Assembly: GCA_025359585.1 (NCBI GenBank)
Contig: JANYFX010000435.1
Span: 1 to 54,822, forward strand
Direction of reading: 5' to 3'
Source: Rhizobacter sp.
GTDB lineage: Bacteria; Pseudomonadota; Gammaproteobacteria; Burkholderiales; Burkholderiaceae_C
DNA length: 54,822 bases
In this document: positions 17,255-26,052 of the stretch, piece after piece
Numbering within the stretch: the first letter of the stretch is position 1
Layout of the letters: each line of letters opens with the position of its first letter
Notes under the pieces: model-generated
What the model saw: only the letters and a program-made list of their open reading frames with translations
What the model was told of the DNA's origin: nothing
Database searches by the model: none
Made by a program: the position numbers and the translations under genes

Positions 17255-19102
17255 TTGACCGACAACAGCGGTACCCCGTCGGCCTTCACCGAGTTCGCCA
17301 CCACGATGGCCAGCGTGCGCCCGGTGCCGCCACCACCGGGCGAAGCCGGCAACGCCTTGCCGGCGGGTTACAAGATTCACGAGTTCGAGATCGTGCAAGT
17401 GGTCGGCGAAGGGGGCTTCGGCATTGTCTACCTGGCCAACGACCTGCAACTCCAGCGCACCGTGGCACTCAAGGAATACATGCCGGCTTCGCTGGCGACA
17501 CGCGGCGCCGACCACGGCATTTCGCTGCGCTCCGAGCGCCACCGCGAAACCTTCGAGCTGGGCCTGCGCAGCTTCGTCAACGAAGCGCGGCTGCTCGCGT
17601 CGTTCGACCACCCTTCGCTGGTGAAGGTGTACCGCTTCTGGGAGCAGAACGGCACCGCCTTCATGGTGATGCCGTTCTATGAAGGGCCGACGCTGAAGGC
17701 GCTGTTCAAGCAGTCGCCGCACCCGCCCGACGAAGCCTGGCTGAAGAACCTGCTCAAGCCGCTGCTCGACGCGCTGCAGATCATCCACAACGACCACTGC
17801 TACCACCGCGACATCGCGCCCGACAACATCCTGCTGCTCGGCTCGCAGCTCAAGCCGCTGCTGCTCGACTTCGGCGCGGCGCGGCGCGTGATCGGCGATG
17901 CGACGCAGGCGCTCACCGTGATCCTGAAGCCCGGTTATGCGCCGGTCGAGCAGTACGCCGAGGTGCCCTCGATGAAACAGGGCGCCTGGACCGACGTGTA
18001 CGCGCTGTGCGCCGTGTTGTACGCGGCGATCACCGGGCGCGCACCCACGCCTTCGGTCGGGCGGCTGATGAAAGACGAGATGGTGCCGGTCTCGGAGAGC
18101 GCACGGGGCAAATACTCGGCCGCGTTTCTCGCCGCGATCGATCGTGGCCTCGCGGTGCGCCCGGAAAACCGGCCACAAGATATCGCCTCCTTGCGCGCCA
18201 TCCTGTTCGCGAACGAGTTGTCGGACGCGGGCGACGATGTGACGCAGATTCGCGCGCCGATCGCGCCGGCGCCCGTCTTGCTGGAACCTGCGGGAGGGCC
18301 ACCGTCGACCGGCTTCGGCGCGCTCGCGGCGCCGCAATCGGACTTTCGCCCCCCGGCTCCCGCGCCGGCAGCACGCAAGTCGCGTGTGCCGCTGATCGCC
18401 GGTGTGGTCATGCTCGCCGTCGGCGCGGGCATCGTGTGGTTCGTGACCCGCGGAACGAACAAACCGGTCGAAGCCGTGGCGCCGGCCGCCGTGGCAACAC
18501 CAGCGGTGGCAGCCGCCGCCAGCAGCGTCGCGCCACCGAGCTTGCCCGAAGTCGCGGCCGCACCGGTGCGCGGGCCGTTCAGCACGGTCGCTGCGCTCGA
18601 AGACATCGTGCGGCATTCCGACCCGCTGATTTCGGTCAACACGCTGGCCGACAAACAGACGCTCGTGATCGGGCGTGACCGCATGAAGTTTCGTGTCAAG
18701 TCGAGCGAAGCGGGTTACCTCTACGTGTTCTTCAGCGGCACCGACAACGCGGGCCTGACCCTGCTGTTCCCGAACGCGAAAGACGCCAAGAACCGCATCA
18801 CCGCCGACACCGAAGTGTTGCTGCCACGCGAAAGCTGGAACATCGACGCCGGTGGCCCACCCGGGGTGAACCACATCGTGACGATGGTGTCGCGCTCACC
18901 GCGCGACTTCTCGGGCGCCGGGCTCAAGCCGGCCAACCCGCTGTCGGAATTCGACCTCGCCACCTTGCAGCGCCTGTGGTCGGCGGCGCCGGCCGACGCC
19001 AGTGTTTATGCCGGCACCGCGCGCTGCGCCGCCGGCACCGCCTGCCCGCCGGAGTTCGGCGCCACGCTGATTCGCATCGCCGAAGAAGCGGCGGGCAAAT
19101 AA
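17255..19102 (+). CDS. ppkA: T6SS Ser/Thr kinase PpkA-like with periplasmic DUF4384-like domain
   Basis: A 615-residue membrane kinase expected to phosphorylate TagH/Fha and switch on the T6SS. The Hanks-type kinase domain (about 45-310) has P-loop GEGGFGIVY at 51, Lys73 in VALKEY, HRD at 184-186, DFGAAR and a GYAPVEQY activation-segment end. A Pro/Ala linker, one helix (378-398) and a periplasmic domain follow. That domain resembles DUF4384 (KSSEAGYLYVFF, LTLLFPNAKDAKN) and differs from the VWA domain of Pseudomonas PpkA. TTG 17255 is the start; the GGAGAAC upstream supports it. It ends 24 bp from the convergent OmpA-family gene. Confidence 0.9.
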   Translation: MTDNSGTPSAFTEFATTMASVRPVPPPPGEAGNALPAGYKIHEFEIVQVVGEGGFGIVYLANDLQLQRTVALKEYMPASLATRGADHGISLRSERHRETFELGLRSFVNEARLLASFDHPSLVKVYRFWEQNGTAFMVMPFYEGPTLKALFKQSPHPPDEAWLKNLLKPLLDALQIIHNDHCYHRDIAPDNILLLGSQLKPLLLDFGAARRVIGDATQALTVILKPGYAPVEQYAEVPSMKQGAWTDVYALCAVLYAAITGRAPTPSVGRLMKDEMVPVSESARGKYSAAFLAAIDRGLAVRPENRPQDIASLRAILFANELSDAGDDVTQIRAPIAPAPVLLEPAGGPPSTGFGALAAPQSDFRPPAPAPAARKSRVPLIAGVVMLAVGAGIVWFVTRGTNKPVEAVAPAAVATPAVAAAASSVAPPSLPEVAAAPVRGPFSTVAALEDIVRHSDPLISVNTLADKQTLVIGRDRMKFRVKSSEAGYLYVFFSGTDNAGLTLLFPNAKDAKNRITADTEVLLPRESWNIDAGGPPGVNHIVTMVSRSPRDFSGAGLKPANPLSEFDLATLQRLWSAAPADASVYAGTARCAAGTACPPEFGATLIRIAEEAAGK

Positions 19103-19129
19103 GCGCGCGCGGCGCGCGCCAGTCGCTTA
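19100..19129. terminator. Compact bidirectional hairpin containing both stop codons
   Basis: Outer arms TAAGCG (19100-19105) and CGCTTA (19124-19129) include the TAA of ppkA and the TAA of the convergent OmpA-family gene. Inner arms GCGCGC (19105-19110 and 19112-19117) extend the fold. It is likely a shared transcription end; no T-tract is seen. Confidence 0.45.
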
Positions 19130-19777
19130 CTGCGTGATGGTCGTGATCGTGACGCGGCGGTTCTCGGCGGCGGCCACGTCGCGCGTGTTCATCGGCTCGG
19201 TGTCGCCCTTGCCGACGGCGCGCAGGCGCGCTTCGGCAATGCTGTGGGTGCCCACCAGATAAGCGCGCACGCTTTCGGCCCGCTGCTGCGAGAGCAGCTT
19301 GTTGGCATCGGCCGCGCCGCGCGAGTCGGCATGGCCTTCGACCTCGAAGCTGAAGTCTTTCAGGCGGTCGTTCTTGAGCGCCGAAGCCACCACGTCGAGC
19401 TGTTCTTTCGAGCGCGCCGTCAACATGGACGAGTTGGTCTCGAACGTGATGAGCAACGAAGCGCTGGCTTTCTTGCGCGGCGCGAGCACGGCGGCGGCGG
19501 GCGAGTTGGACGTGACCCGCAGGCTGCGCGTGCGCACCGCCACGTCGGCATCTCCGTTGCCTTCGGTGGCGGGCGCTCCAGGCGCTGCGGCCGCAGGTGT
19601 CAGCGCTTCCAGCAGGTTGGACTCGGTGACGGCCTTGCCGCTGAGCACCTTGCCGTTGCCGGCCTGTGCCAAGACCACCTGCGACAGCACGAGACACGAC
19701 AACACACCGACGAGGGTCAGGCGCCTGGCCAGGGCGGTGGGGCGCGAAGCGGTACTTGAAGACGATGCGGTTTGCAT
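19127..19777 (-). CDS. Exported OmpA-family peptidoglycan-binding protein
   Basis: A 216-residue periplasmic protein. A signal peptide (hydrophobic LTLVGVLSCLVLSQVVLAQA) precedes an Ala-rich spacer and a C-terminal OmpA/MotB domain (about 120-216: LITFETNSSMLT, EVEGHADSRGAADAN, LSQQRAESVRAYLV, RRVTITTI). ATG 19777 has GGAAATC upstream and places the signal correctly; the frame is open further upstream. It is last in the tagH-pppA arm. It is not a core T6SS part, because TssL already carries an OmpA domain, but may help anchor the apparatus or sense the wall with PpkA. Confidence 0.85.
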   Translation of the reverse strand: MQTASSSSTASRPTALARRLTLVGVLSCLVLSQVVLAQAGNGKVLSGKAVTESNLLEALTPAAAAPGAPATEGNGDADVAVRTRSLRVTSNSPAAAVLAPRKKASASLLITFETNSSMLTARSKEQLDVVASALKNDRLKDFSFEVEGHADSRGAADANKLLSQQRAESVRAYLVGTHSIAEARLRAVGKGDTEPMNTRDVAAAENRRVTITTITQ

Positions 19778-19859
19778 GATGATTTCCTTGGTTCGGGTCT
19801 GACAGATTTGAATACGGAAACAACGCGCCACGCGGGCCGCACGTTGTCGGCTCGGCCGG

Positions 19860-20639
19860 CTACAAGGGCCCGATGCGCGTGACCTCGGCCGGGTTGCCGA
19901 CCCAGACCGCGACCGCGCTGAAGTTGTCTTGATTGGCACGCTGGCGCTCGTGCACCAGGGTTTGCATGCCGTCGAGCCAGGCTTCGACGCTGCCGGCTTC
20001 GGCGAGGCAATGTTCGATGTCGGCTTCTTCGAGGCGGTCGTACCAGCCGTCTGAGCAGAGCAGAAAAGCGTCGCCGTCCTGCACCAGAAAACCGGGGTCG
20101 CTCACGTGCGGCTCGATCGGCTCGTCGGAGCCCATCGCAGCGATGAGCTGGTTGCGCTGCGAATGGCTGCGCGCTTCGTGGGGCGCGATCAGGCCGGCGT
20201 CGACCATGGTCTGCACCACACTGTCGTCGCGCGTGACCTGCGCGACGCGGCCCTGGCGCAGCAGGTACAGGCGCGAGTCGCCGACATGCGACCACACTGC
20301 CTGGCGGTTGTTCTTGCCGATCCAGAGCATGACCAGCGTGGCGTGCATGCGCTTCTGGCCGCGCAGGCCTTGCTGCTGCCGATTGAGCGCGTCGTTGGCG
20401 GTGTGCACGACTTCGTCGAGCGCGGGCTGGGCGCGGCCTTGTTTCGTGAGCTGGCTGCCGAGTTCGTGCGCCACCATGCGCACCACCAGATCGGCAGCGA
20501 CGGCCCCGTTGCTGTGCCCGCCAGCGCCATCGGAGAGCACGGCGTACCAGCCAGCGTCGAACGCACCGTGCTGAAGATAGTCTTCGTTGCGGCTGCGCGC
20601 GCCGACTTCACTGCGGCTGGCGATCACGACATCGGACAT
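19860..20639 (-). CDS. pppA: T6SS PP2C phosphatase PppA
   Basis: A 259-residue PPM/PP2C Mn-dependent Ser/Thr phosphatase that reverses PpkA phosphorylation of TagH. Motifs are RSRNEDY, VLSDGAGGHSNG (metal Asp), HVGDSRLYL, LLCSDGWYD and QDNFSAV, covering the complete catalytic set. Soluble, no membrane helix. It follows tagH by 40 bp. The kinase is on the opposite, convergent strand, so the writer and eraser come from separate transcripts that may share one activator. Confidence 0.94.
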   Translation of the reverse strand: MSDVVIASRSEVGARSRNEDYLQHGAFDAGWYAVLSDGAGGHSNGAVAADLVVRMVAHELGSQLTKQGRAQPALDEVVHTANDALNRQQQGLRGQKRMHATLVMLWIGKNNRQAVWSHVGDSRLYLLRQGRVAQVTRDDSVVQTMVDAGLIAPHEARSHSQRNQLIAAMGSDEPIEPHVSDPGFLVQDGDAFLLCSDGWYDRLEEADIEHCLAEAGSVEAWLDGMQTLVHERQRANQDNFSAVAVWVGNPAEVTRIGPL

Positions 20640-20679
20640 GGTGGTGCGGAGAAAAATCGAAGCGGCAAATTGAACGGAG

Positions 20680-22566
20680 TCAGCTGCGCGGTGGCGGCAA
20701 CTGGTCGAGCTGCTCTTCGTATGCCGTCACGAAAGCGGCACCGAAGAGGTTGTGGAAGTCGTCGTGCGCATCGTTGCGGATCGATTCGGAATGCTGCAGG
20801 TACAGGTCCCAGAGTTTGGCCTTGCGGCCACCCGGCATCAGGCTGTCGAGCATGCTTTTCCCCGCCAGCTTGCCTTCGAGCTGGCCCGGCTCGAAGCGTG
20901 CGAGCACGCCCGCCAGCGCGGCCCGCATGCCGGCCATCGTGCCGATGCTGTGCCCGACCAGATCGTGCATCGCGTCTTGCATGGCGACCGGGCCGGCCAT
21001 GAAGCCGCGCAGCGGTGGCTGCAGCAGCTGGCCGAGCGCCGCTTCTGCGCTCGGTGAAAACTTGAGCGGGTTGTTGTTGCGGGCGCGGATCGTGGTGACC
21101 GCGGCGCGCAGTTCGGTCTTGGCGGTGGCGCGCACGGCCATCAGGCGCAAGGTGCCCTCGACGGCCTCACGCATGATCACGCCGAGCACACGCATCTGCT
21201 CCGGGCCCAGGCCTTGGGCCAGCGGCACCTCGACGCCGGCGCCTTCGCAGAAGGCGGCCCACAAGGCATCGGGTGCATGGCTCGCGGTGCCCGGCGCGGC
21301 CGCGGCCGGCGCGCTCCTGGCAACCGGCGCTTGCACGACGGGCGCAGGCGCTCGCGCGGCAGCGGGTAGCACCGGCGCCATGAAAGCCGCGAGCGGGTCG
21401 CTCGACACCGCGGCGCCGAGCTCCAGCCCGGCGAAGGGATCGACCGCAGGGGGTGCGACCACCGGACTCGGCGGCACAACGGGCACGGCGGGCACAACCG
21501 CCGGCGCGGGCGGCACGTGCCGCACCGCAGGCCGCGTCTCGCTGGCGATCGGCGGCGGCTCGTAGGCGGCCTTCAGCTCGGGCGTGTGGTTGAACGCGGC
21601 CGGGCCGGGCTTGCCGGCTGCGGGGCTTTGGGCCCCGGCACCGCCGAACATCGCGAACGGGTCGGTGCTCGCGGAGCCCGAGCCGGCCATCGCTGCGACC
21701 GAGCCCGACACAGGTGCGCCGCCCATGAAAGCCGCGAGCGGGTCGGCCGACGAGGCGCTGGACGCCCCGCCGAGCCCGAAGCTCGCATCGAGCGACATCG
21801 CATTGCCAGCACTCGCACCGACCGATGCGAGCAGGTCGTTGGCCCCGACGGACGGCGGAAATGCCGCCGCCGGTGTGGCGGGCGCGGGCGGTGCGAGCAA
21901 ACCGGCGAACGGGTCGAAGTCGTCGGGCAGGCGCGCCGGCGCGCCCGATGGCACAGGCGCAGCTGCTGGGGCGGCACTCGGTGCGCCGAGAAACGCGAAC
22001 GGATCGGCAGACGCCGCTGCCGAGGCGGCGGGTGCCGACGAGAGCAGGTCGGAAAACGGGTTGAGGCTGGCGCTGGGTGGCGCAGCGGCGGCCGGCGGTG
22101 GAACCATCGGCGACAGCGCGGGCGATGGCTTGCGCCCCTGCCCCATGTTGCGCGGATCGGTGCGGTTCTCGATCGCCGACCCGACGATGACCGCGCGCGC
22201 ATCGACCACGGCACGGCCTTGCGTGATCGTGCGCACGACCTCGTTTTCGGCCTCGACCGTGACGCCCAGTGCGTACCCGCCGATGCGCAATTCGTCGCCG
22301 CTGGCCAGCACGCTGCCTTCACCCGGCGCGAGGGCACGGCCGTTGATGAAGATCGCGTTGGCGGCGCCGGAGTTGCGAATCGAAAACGCACCGGCCCGGG
22401 CACTCACCTCGGCCTGAAGGCGCGAGATGTGGCGCTCGGGGTCGGGCAAGGCCATGGTGTTGGTGTCGGAGCGACCGATCGTGCCGCCCTTCAGATCGAA
22501 ACAGCCGACGATCGCCTGCGAAAGCGGCTGGTCGTTGAGCGTCTGGGCGCGGATGACGAGATTCAT
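20680..22566 (-). CDS. tagH: T6SS FHA-domain protein TagH (Fha)
   Basis: A 628-residue cytoplasmic scaffold activated by PpkA. The N-terminal FHA domain (about 1-100: GGTIGRSDTN, HISRLQAEV, NAIFINGRAL) binds phosphothreonine. A very long Ala/Pro/Ser-rich linker with repeated DPFA and DPLAAFM units follows (about 140-430). The C-terminal TagH domain (about 440-628) has LWAAFCEGAGVEVPLAQGL and FHNLFGAAFVTAYEEQL. ATG 22566 is chosen over an upstream extension since it begins directly at the FHA fold and leaves the promoter box outside the gene. Confidence 0.94.
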   Translation of the reverse strand: MNLVIRAQTLNDQPLSQAIVGCFDLKGGTIGRSDTNTMALPDPERHISRLQAEVSARAGAFSIRNSGAANAIFINGRALAPGEGSVLASGDELRIGGYALGVTVEAENEVVRTITQGRAVVDARAVIVGSAIENRTDPRNMGQGRKPSPALSPMVPPPAAAAPPSASLNPFSDLLSSAPAASAAASADPFAFLGAPSAAPAAAPVPSGAPARLPDDFDPFAGLLAPPAPATPAAAFPPSVGANDLLASVGASAGNAMSLDASFGLGGASSASSADPLAAFMGGAPVSGSVAAMAGSGSASTDPFAMFGGAGAQSPAAGKPGPAAFNHTPELKAAYEPPPIASETRPAVRHVPPAPAVVPAVPVVPPSPVVAPPAVDPFAGLELGAAVSSDPLAAFMAPVLPAAARAPAPVVQAPVARSAPAAAAPGTASHAPDALWAAFCEGAGVEVPLAQGLGPEQMRVLGVIMREAVEGTLRLMAVRATAKTELRAAVTTIRARNNNPLKFSPSAEAALGQLLQPPLRGFMAGPVAMQDAMHDLVGHSIGTMAGMRAALAGVLARFEPGQLEGKLAGKSMLDSLMPGGRKAKLWDLYLQHSESIRNDAHDDFHNLFGAAFVTAYEEQLDQLPPPRS

Positions 22567-22632
22567 GGTGCTGGGGCCGAAGGGGCGGTGGCTGCGGGAA
22601 CTCTCGTTCGCGGTGAAATGGGCAATATCGCC

Positions 22633-22674
22633 TTTATCGGTCAGTGGAGGCGAGCCGGCAATCAACGAAAGTCA
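22633..22674 (-). promoter_or_regulatory. Shared dyad-box promoter of tagH operon
   Basis: Minus strand: TGACTTTCGTTG (22663-22674), 24 nt, then GATAAA (22633-22638), in the 191-bp gap before tagH. Spacing equals the other five promoters; the hexamer is the most divergent of the six. The predicted leader to ATG 22566 is about 60 nt. Confidence 0.55.
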
Positions 22675-22757
22675 CATGCGCGCCAACCGCCTGCAAAGCT
22701 GCAATTGCTGCGTGAACTGTGGCCGCGGAGCGTGGCACAACGGGGGCGCCCGCCAAG

Positions 22758-23969
22758 TCAGTGAATCGGGGCCGGGGCCGACACCGGCCGCCCGGCCAAC
22801 GCGGCACGCGCGGCCACGTCCCACCGGGCTTCGAGGTCGAAAGAGGTCAGCGCCTCGCGCGACACCTCGCCGTCGACGCGGACCCCCTTGCACCAGCGCA
22901 GGCCGGCGGCCCACTCCGCAGCGTGGCGCTCCAGCAGGGCGCGCGCTTTCGGCACGTCGGGCATCCATACTTCGGGCGCCATTTCGCGGGTGAAATCGTC
23001 GGCATCTTCGGGCAGCGGCTGCAGCCTGCGCGCGCCGCGAATCTCGGCGCCGGTGATGCGCGCGAAGGCTTCGCCAGCGGCCACGGCCAGCGCCATGTCG
23101 TCGCCGCCCATCCAGTGCAGCAGCGCGTTCAGCGCCGACGGGTGGCCGAAACGGGCGAGCAGCGCGCAGCGCTCAACCACGTCGGGCATTTCGAGCGTTG
23201 CCTTTTGCAACAGGGCCACGTCTTCTTCTCCGCCCAGGACAGCGAGCCAGTGAAGCGCGGGTGTGTCGCCGCTGGCCGCGAGCTGGCGCAACAAGGGCAT
23301 CGCCCGAGCCTGGCCCGACCAGGCCGCTGCGGCCCAGCCGGCAGCGCGCACGGCGGGCGCCAGATGCATCAGGGCGTGGTTGAAGGGGCGCTTGGGAGCG
23401 CTCAGCGGCGTCGCCGCATCGGCCACCGTGGCAACGCGCCAGGCCAGCGCGCACACCGCAGCATCGGGGTCTTCGAGCAAACGCGCGAGGCGCGGCGACT
23501 GGCCGTCGAGCAGGCGGTGGTTCGCCAGCACCACCGCAGCGGCCACGGCGGTGACGGGTTTGGCCTGGTCGAGCGCCGACTGCATCTCGGCGGCGAACAA
23601 GGTGTCGGGCGCCAGGCTCAGCGCGTCGCGCAGCCCGGCCAGCGCAGGCCCAGCAGCCCGCGAGAACTCGACCACCACCGCATGCGTGGAGGCGGCTTCG
23701 GGGAGTCGCAGCAGCGCGTAGGCCGCAGCGAAAACCTCGTCGCGGTCAGCGCCGGCCAACTGCGGCTGCAGCCAGGCAACGAGGGCCTCGGGCGCGGCGA
23801 CGAGCAAACCCTGCACATGGGCCTCGATGCGCTCGTTCAGCTCGCCGTACTCGCGCAAGCTGTGCTTGCGCGAGCCGAGCGCCTCGCGGCGCTGCCCCCA
23901 AAGAAACGCCAGGTCTTCGACATGGACCTGCAGCAGGTCGGCGATGTGACGAACGCGTGCGCCGGCCAT
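22758..23969 (-). CDS. TIGR02270-like HEAT-repeat T6SS-associated protein
   Basis: A 403-residue soluble protein of Ala/Leu-rich helical repeats (HEAT-like), resembling the TIGR02270 family often found in T6SS loci. Recurrent helices include AAYALLRLPEA, ALHWLAVLGGEEDVALL and MALAVAAGEAFARITGAEI, typical of this family. Function is not established. Its place between the DUF6484 gene and tagH, in the vgrG-effector operon, suggests an accessory or adaptor role in effector loading. No catalytic motif is visible. Confidence 0.8.
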   Translation of the reverse strand: MAGARVRHIADLLQVHVEDLAFLWGQRREALGSRKHSLREYGELNERIEAHVQGLLVAAPEALVAWLQPQLAGADRDEVFAAAYALLRLPEAASTHAVVVEFSRAAGPALAGLRDALSLAPDTLFAAEMQSALDQAKPVTAVAAAVVLANHRLLDGQSPRLARLLEDPDAAVCALAWRVATVADAATPLSAPKRPFNHALMHLAPAVRAAGWAAAAWSGQARAMPLLRQLAASGDTPALHWLAVLGGEEDVALLQKATLEMPDVVERCALLARFGHPSALNALLHWMGGDDMALAVAAGEAFARITGAEIRGARRLQPLPEDADDFTREMAPEVWMPDVPKARALLERHAAEWAAGLRWCKGVRVDGEVSREALTSFDLEARWDVAARAALAGRPVSAPAPIH

Positions 23970-23993
23970 GTGCGAGCCCTCTTCGTGCGCCGG

Positions 23994-24446
23994 TCAGTTG
24001 ATCGAGACGGTGCCGGCGCGAATGCGCTGGGTGCCCTTGGCCCGCAGCAACACGTCTTCACCGCGCACCATCACCTTGCCGTCGGCACGCAGGTCGACCG
24101 AGGCTTCACCGCACTTGAGGGTGAGCGACTCGGTCGCTTCGAGCGTGAGGTGCGCCTGCGCGGCCGGTGCGCGGTACCGGCCGATGCGGCCCAGCACGAC
24201 AGCCTGCCCGACCTCGGACTCGGGCATGACGAGAACCGCATCGCCGGCCGCAAGAGGCTGTGCGCTGGTCAGGGCGTTTTCCAGCCAGTCGCATGCGCAC
24301 TCGTGGCCATCGGGCATTCGCACTCGCAAGACGCCGTCGTCCTGGACCGTGAGCAGTGTCGCGCGCACCGGCATCTGCGGCAGCGGCGCGGCGGCCGGCG
24401 CAAGCGGCTGAAGGTCGATGACGTTCGCGGTATTTCTCTTGTTCAT
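23994..24446 (-). CDS. DUF6484-like small T6SS-associated protein
   Basis: A 150-residue protein matching in form the DUF6484 group found beside TIGR02270 genes in T6SS loci. It begins with a short OB-like segment (RATLLTVQDDGVLRVRMPDG). A beta-strand-rich tail follows with short repeats (LTLEATESLTLKCG, DLRADGKVMVRGEDVLLRA, GTQRIRAGTVSIN) resembling the tip of a VgrG or phage-spike beta-helix. ATG 24446 has a strong GGAGG. Function unknown; a spike-tip or VgrG-interacting role is inference. Confidence 0.7.
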   Translation of the reverse strand: MNKRNTANVIDLQPLAPAAAPLPQMPVRATLLTVQDDGVLRVRMPDGHECACDWLENALTSAQPLAAGDAVLVMPESEVGQAVVLGRIGRYRAPAAQAHLTLEATESLTLKCGEASVDLRADGKVMVRGEDVLLRAKGTQRIRAGTVSIN

Positions 24447-24490
24447 GGATCGGTCCTCCGAAGGGGTTTGCAAACGGCTGCGCGCGTGAT

Positions 24491-24970
24491 TCAAGGTGCG
24501 GCTTGCCGGGCCCGAAAGCGCAGGATGCGCTCTGCCCGTTGGGCCTTGAAAAGGGCGGGCATGTCATCGAGCGGCAACTGGCTGTCGGGGTCGGGCACAC
24601 CGTGCCAGTGGCCGATGCGGCACATCTCGTCGAACACCGCTTGGTACTTGGCGACGGCCGCGTTGATTTGCAGCGGCGTGATCGCAGAGCGGTATTCGAT
24701 CGCCAGACGCCCCAGCTCGTTTTCGAGCTGATCGAGAATCTGCGCGCGCCGGGCAAGGTAGTCGCTCGGCATGAGGGCGTCCGGCAGCTCGTGCTCTTCG
24801 CCCGCGGCACCGGCCCAGCCGGCAGCGATGAAACGCAGCAGCGCAGCGAGGTACGCGTTTCGCACGAGCTCCTTGCGCGCCGTGTCTTGCGCGGTGTCGG
24901 CCAGGCGGTACTGCTGCGCGAGCGGGGCGATTTCGGCGAGCATGGCCGGGGCTGCTTCGAAATTTGTCAT
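24491..24970 (-). CDS. Small helical protein, candidate immunity or chaperone partner
   Basis: A 159-residue cytoplasmic protein that I do not recognise. It is mostly helical (TAQDTARKELVRNAYLAALL, QILDQLENELGRLAIEYRSA), has no signal peptide or membrane helix, and ends RILRFRARQAAP. Its ATG overlaps the stop of the candidate cysteine hydrolase upstream, the arrangement usual for T6SS effector-immunity or effector-chaperone pairs. The absence of export signals would suit an effector acting in the cytoplasm or needing a chaperone, and would fit poorly with a periplasmic wall amidase. Confidence 0.55.
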   Translation of the reverse strand: MTNFEAAPAMLAEIAPLAQQYRLADTAQDTARKELVRNAYLAALLRFIAAGWAGAAGEEHELPDALMPSDYLARRAQILDQLENELGRLAIEYRSAITPLQINAAVAKYQAVFDEMCRIGHWHGVPDPDSQLPLDDMPALFKAQRAERILRFRARQAAP

Positions 24971-25620
24971 TCCTCACACACTCCCATCTTTCGCGGCGAC
25001 TCGGTCTTGCCCATGGCTTCGACATACGCTTTCATGACGCCGGACCCCTCCGGGATGAACACGCCGAGTTTCCTGGGCCACGTGGCGCAGTTGCAATCGC
25101 CGCCGCGCCCCGGAAAACTGTAGTGGAACTCGCTCTTGCCTTTTTCGGCGTCGAAGCGCTGCTTGATCTCGTTGAACTTCGACTCCGGGTAGACGAGCTC
25201 CAGCTTCACCACCGCCAGGCCGCGCGATTTGGCCGCTGAAAAGACCGACGTGTCGTCGGTGACGGCACCGGGATATGGCTTGCTCGATCCCTGGTTCTTC
25301 TTCAGATTTTCGATCACCTGCCAGCTCGGCTCCGTGCCCGTGTCGGGGTTGAAAGCGTAGATCGGCGAATCGGCCTCGAACGAGATGCCGACATGCCCCG
25401 TGTAGAGCAGGCAGTCCTGGCCGCTGGGGCCTGGGCCGGTACCGGTTCTGCCGTCTTCCAGCTTGGCGTCGAACTCGTCCATGGCGTCTCGCGAACGGTC
25501 GCCGCGGAACGCGTGGATGTAGATGCGTTTGCACTTGTCCTTCTTCTTGTCTTCGTCGCCCTTGGCGACCTCGATCTCCGAAACAACCCCAACCGCCACG
25601 CCTTCGCCGAGCTGGGTCAT
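24967..25620 (-). CDS. Candidate T6SS effector, circularly permuted papain-like hydrolase
   Basis: A 217-residue protein with a His motif (YTGHVGISFE, His76) followed about 100 residues later by a Cys motif (DCNCATWPRKLGV, Cys178 the likely nucleophile). His-before-Cys order, with NCxT and a downstream LGV.IPEG.G stretch, resembles permuted NlpC/P60 (LRAT/YiiX-like) hydrolases, which act on peptide, lipid-ester or amide bonds. It lacks a signal peptide, as T6SS cargo does. It directly follows the DUF4150 PAAR-like gene and overlaps the small partner gene. ATG 25620 is chosen; the frame is open upstream into the PAAR-like gene. The family call is by eye. Confidence 0.6.
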   Translation of the reverse strand: MTQLGEGVAVGVVSEIEVAKGDEDKKKDKCKRIYIHAFRGDRSRDAMDEFDAKLEDGRTGTGPGPSGQDCLLYTGHVGISFEADSPIYAFNPDTGTEPSWQVIENLKKNQGSSKPYPGAVTDDTSVFSAAKSRGLAVVKLELVYPESKFNEIKQRFDAEKGKSEFHYSFPGRGGDCNCATWPRKLGVFIPEGSGVMKAYVEAMGKTESPRKMGVCEE

Positions 25621-25651
25621 GTGCCGGCTCCCGAGGATCGGTGGCGGCCCA

Positions 25652-26032
25652 TCAACCGCAGATGTTCTTCTTGTTGTGCCACAGCGGGTCACCCATGCGG
25701 CACACGTTCTTGCCTTCGAGCATCACGTTGAAGGAGTACATCAGGTACTCGCATTCCTGCTTGAACACACCGCTCAACATGCCCCCGATGCTGCCGGCTT
25801 CGTCGCCAGCGCTCATCATGTATTTGGCGCCCTTGACCATGACCATGTTGCCGTCGGCTTCGACCTTGCTCGTGCCCTGCGAGGTGTCGGACGACTTGCC
25901 GATGTTGGGGTACGGGATCGGCACGAAAGGTGCCGGCGGCGCCGGCGTCTTGCACACGTCGGGGAAGACCATGCTCATGCCGCCACTGCCCTTGTGGGCG
26001 AAGCCGGTGATGTTGTGGACGGTGCAAGGCAT
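25652..26032 (-). CDS. DUF4150 PAAR-like spike-tip protein
   Basis: A 126-residue PAAR-like protein of the DUF4150 type, expected to cap the VgrG spike and carry or recruit an effector. Traits are the CTVHNITGFAHKGSGG start, MVFPDVCKTPAPPAPFVPIPYPN, GNMVMVKGAKYMMSAGDEAG and the NVMLEGKNVCRMGDPLWHN ending. ATG 26032 is chosen; the frame is open far upstream into the ketosynthase-like gene. The effector candidate lies 31 bp downstream. Confidence 0.9.
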   Translation of the reverse strand: MPCTVHNITGFAHKGSGGMSMVFPDVCKTPAPPAPFVPIPYPNIGKSSDTSQGTSKVEADGNMVMVKGAKYMMSAGDEAGSIGGMLSGVFKQECEYLMYSFNVMLEGKNVCRMGDPLWHNKKNICG

Positions 26033-26052
26033 GGTGCGTTCCTTCTGAACTT

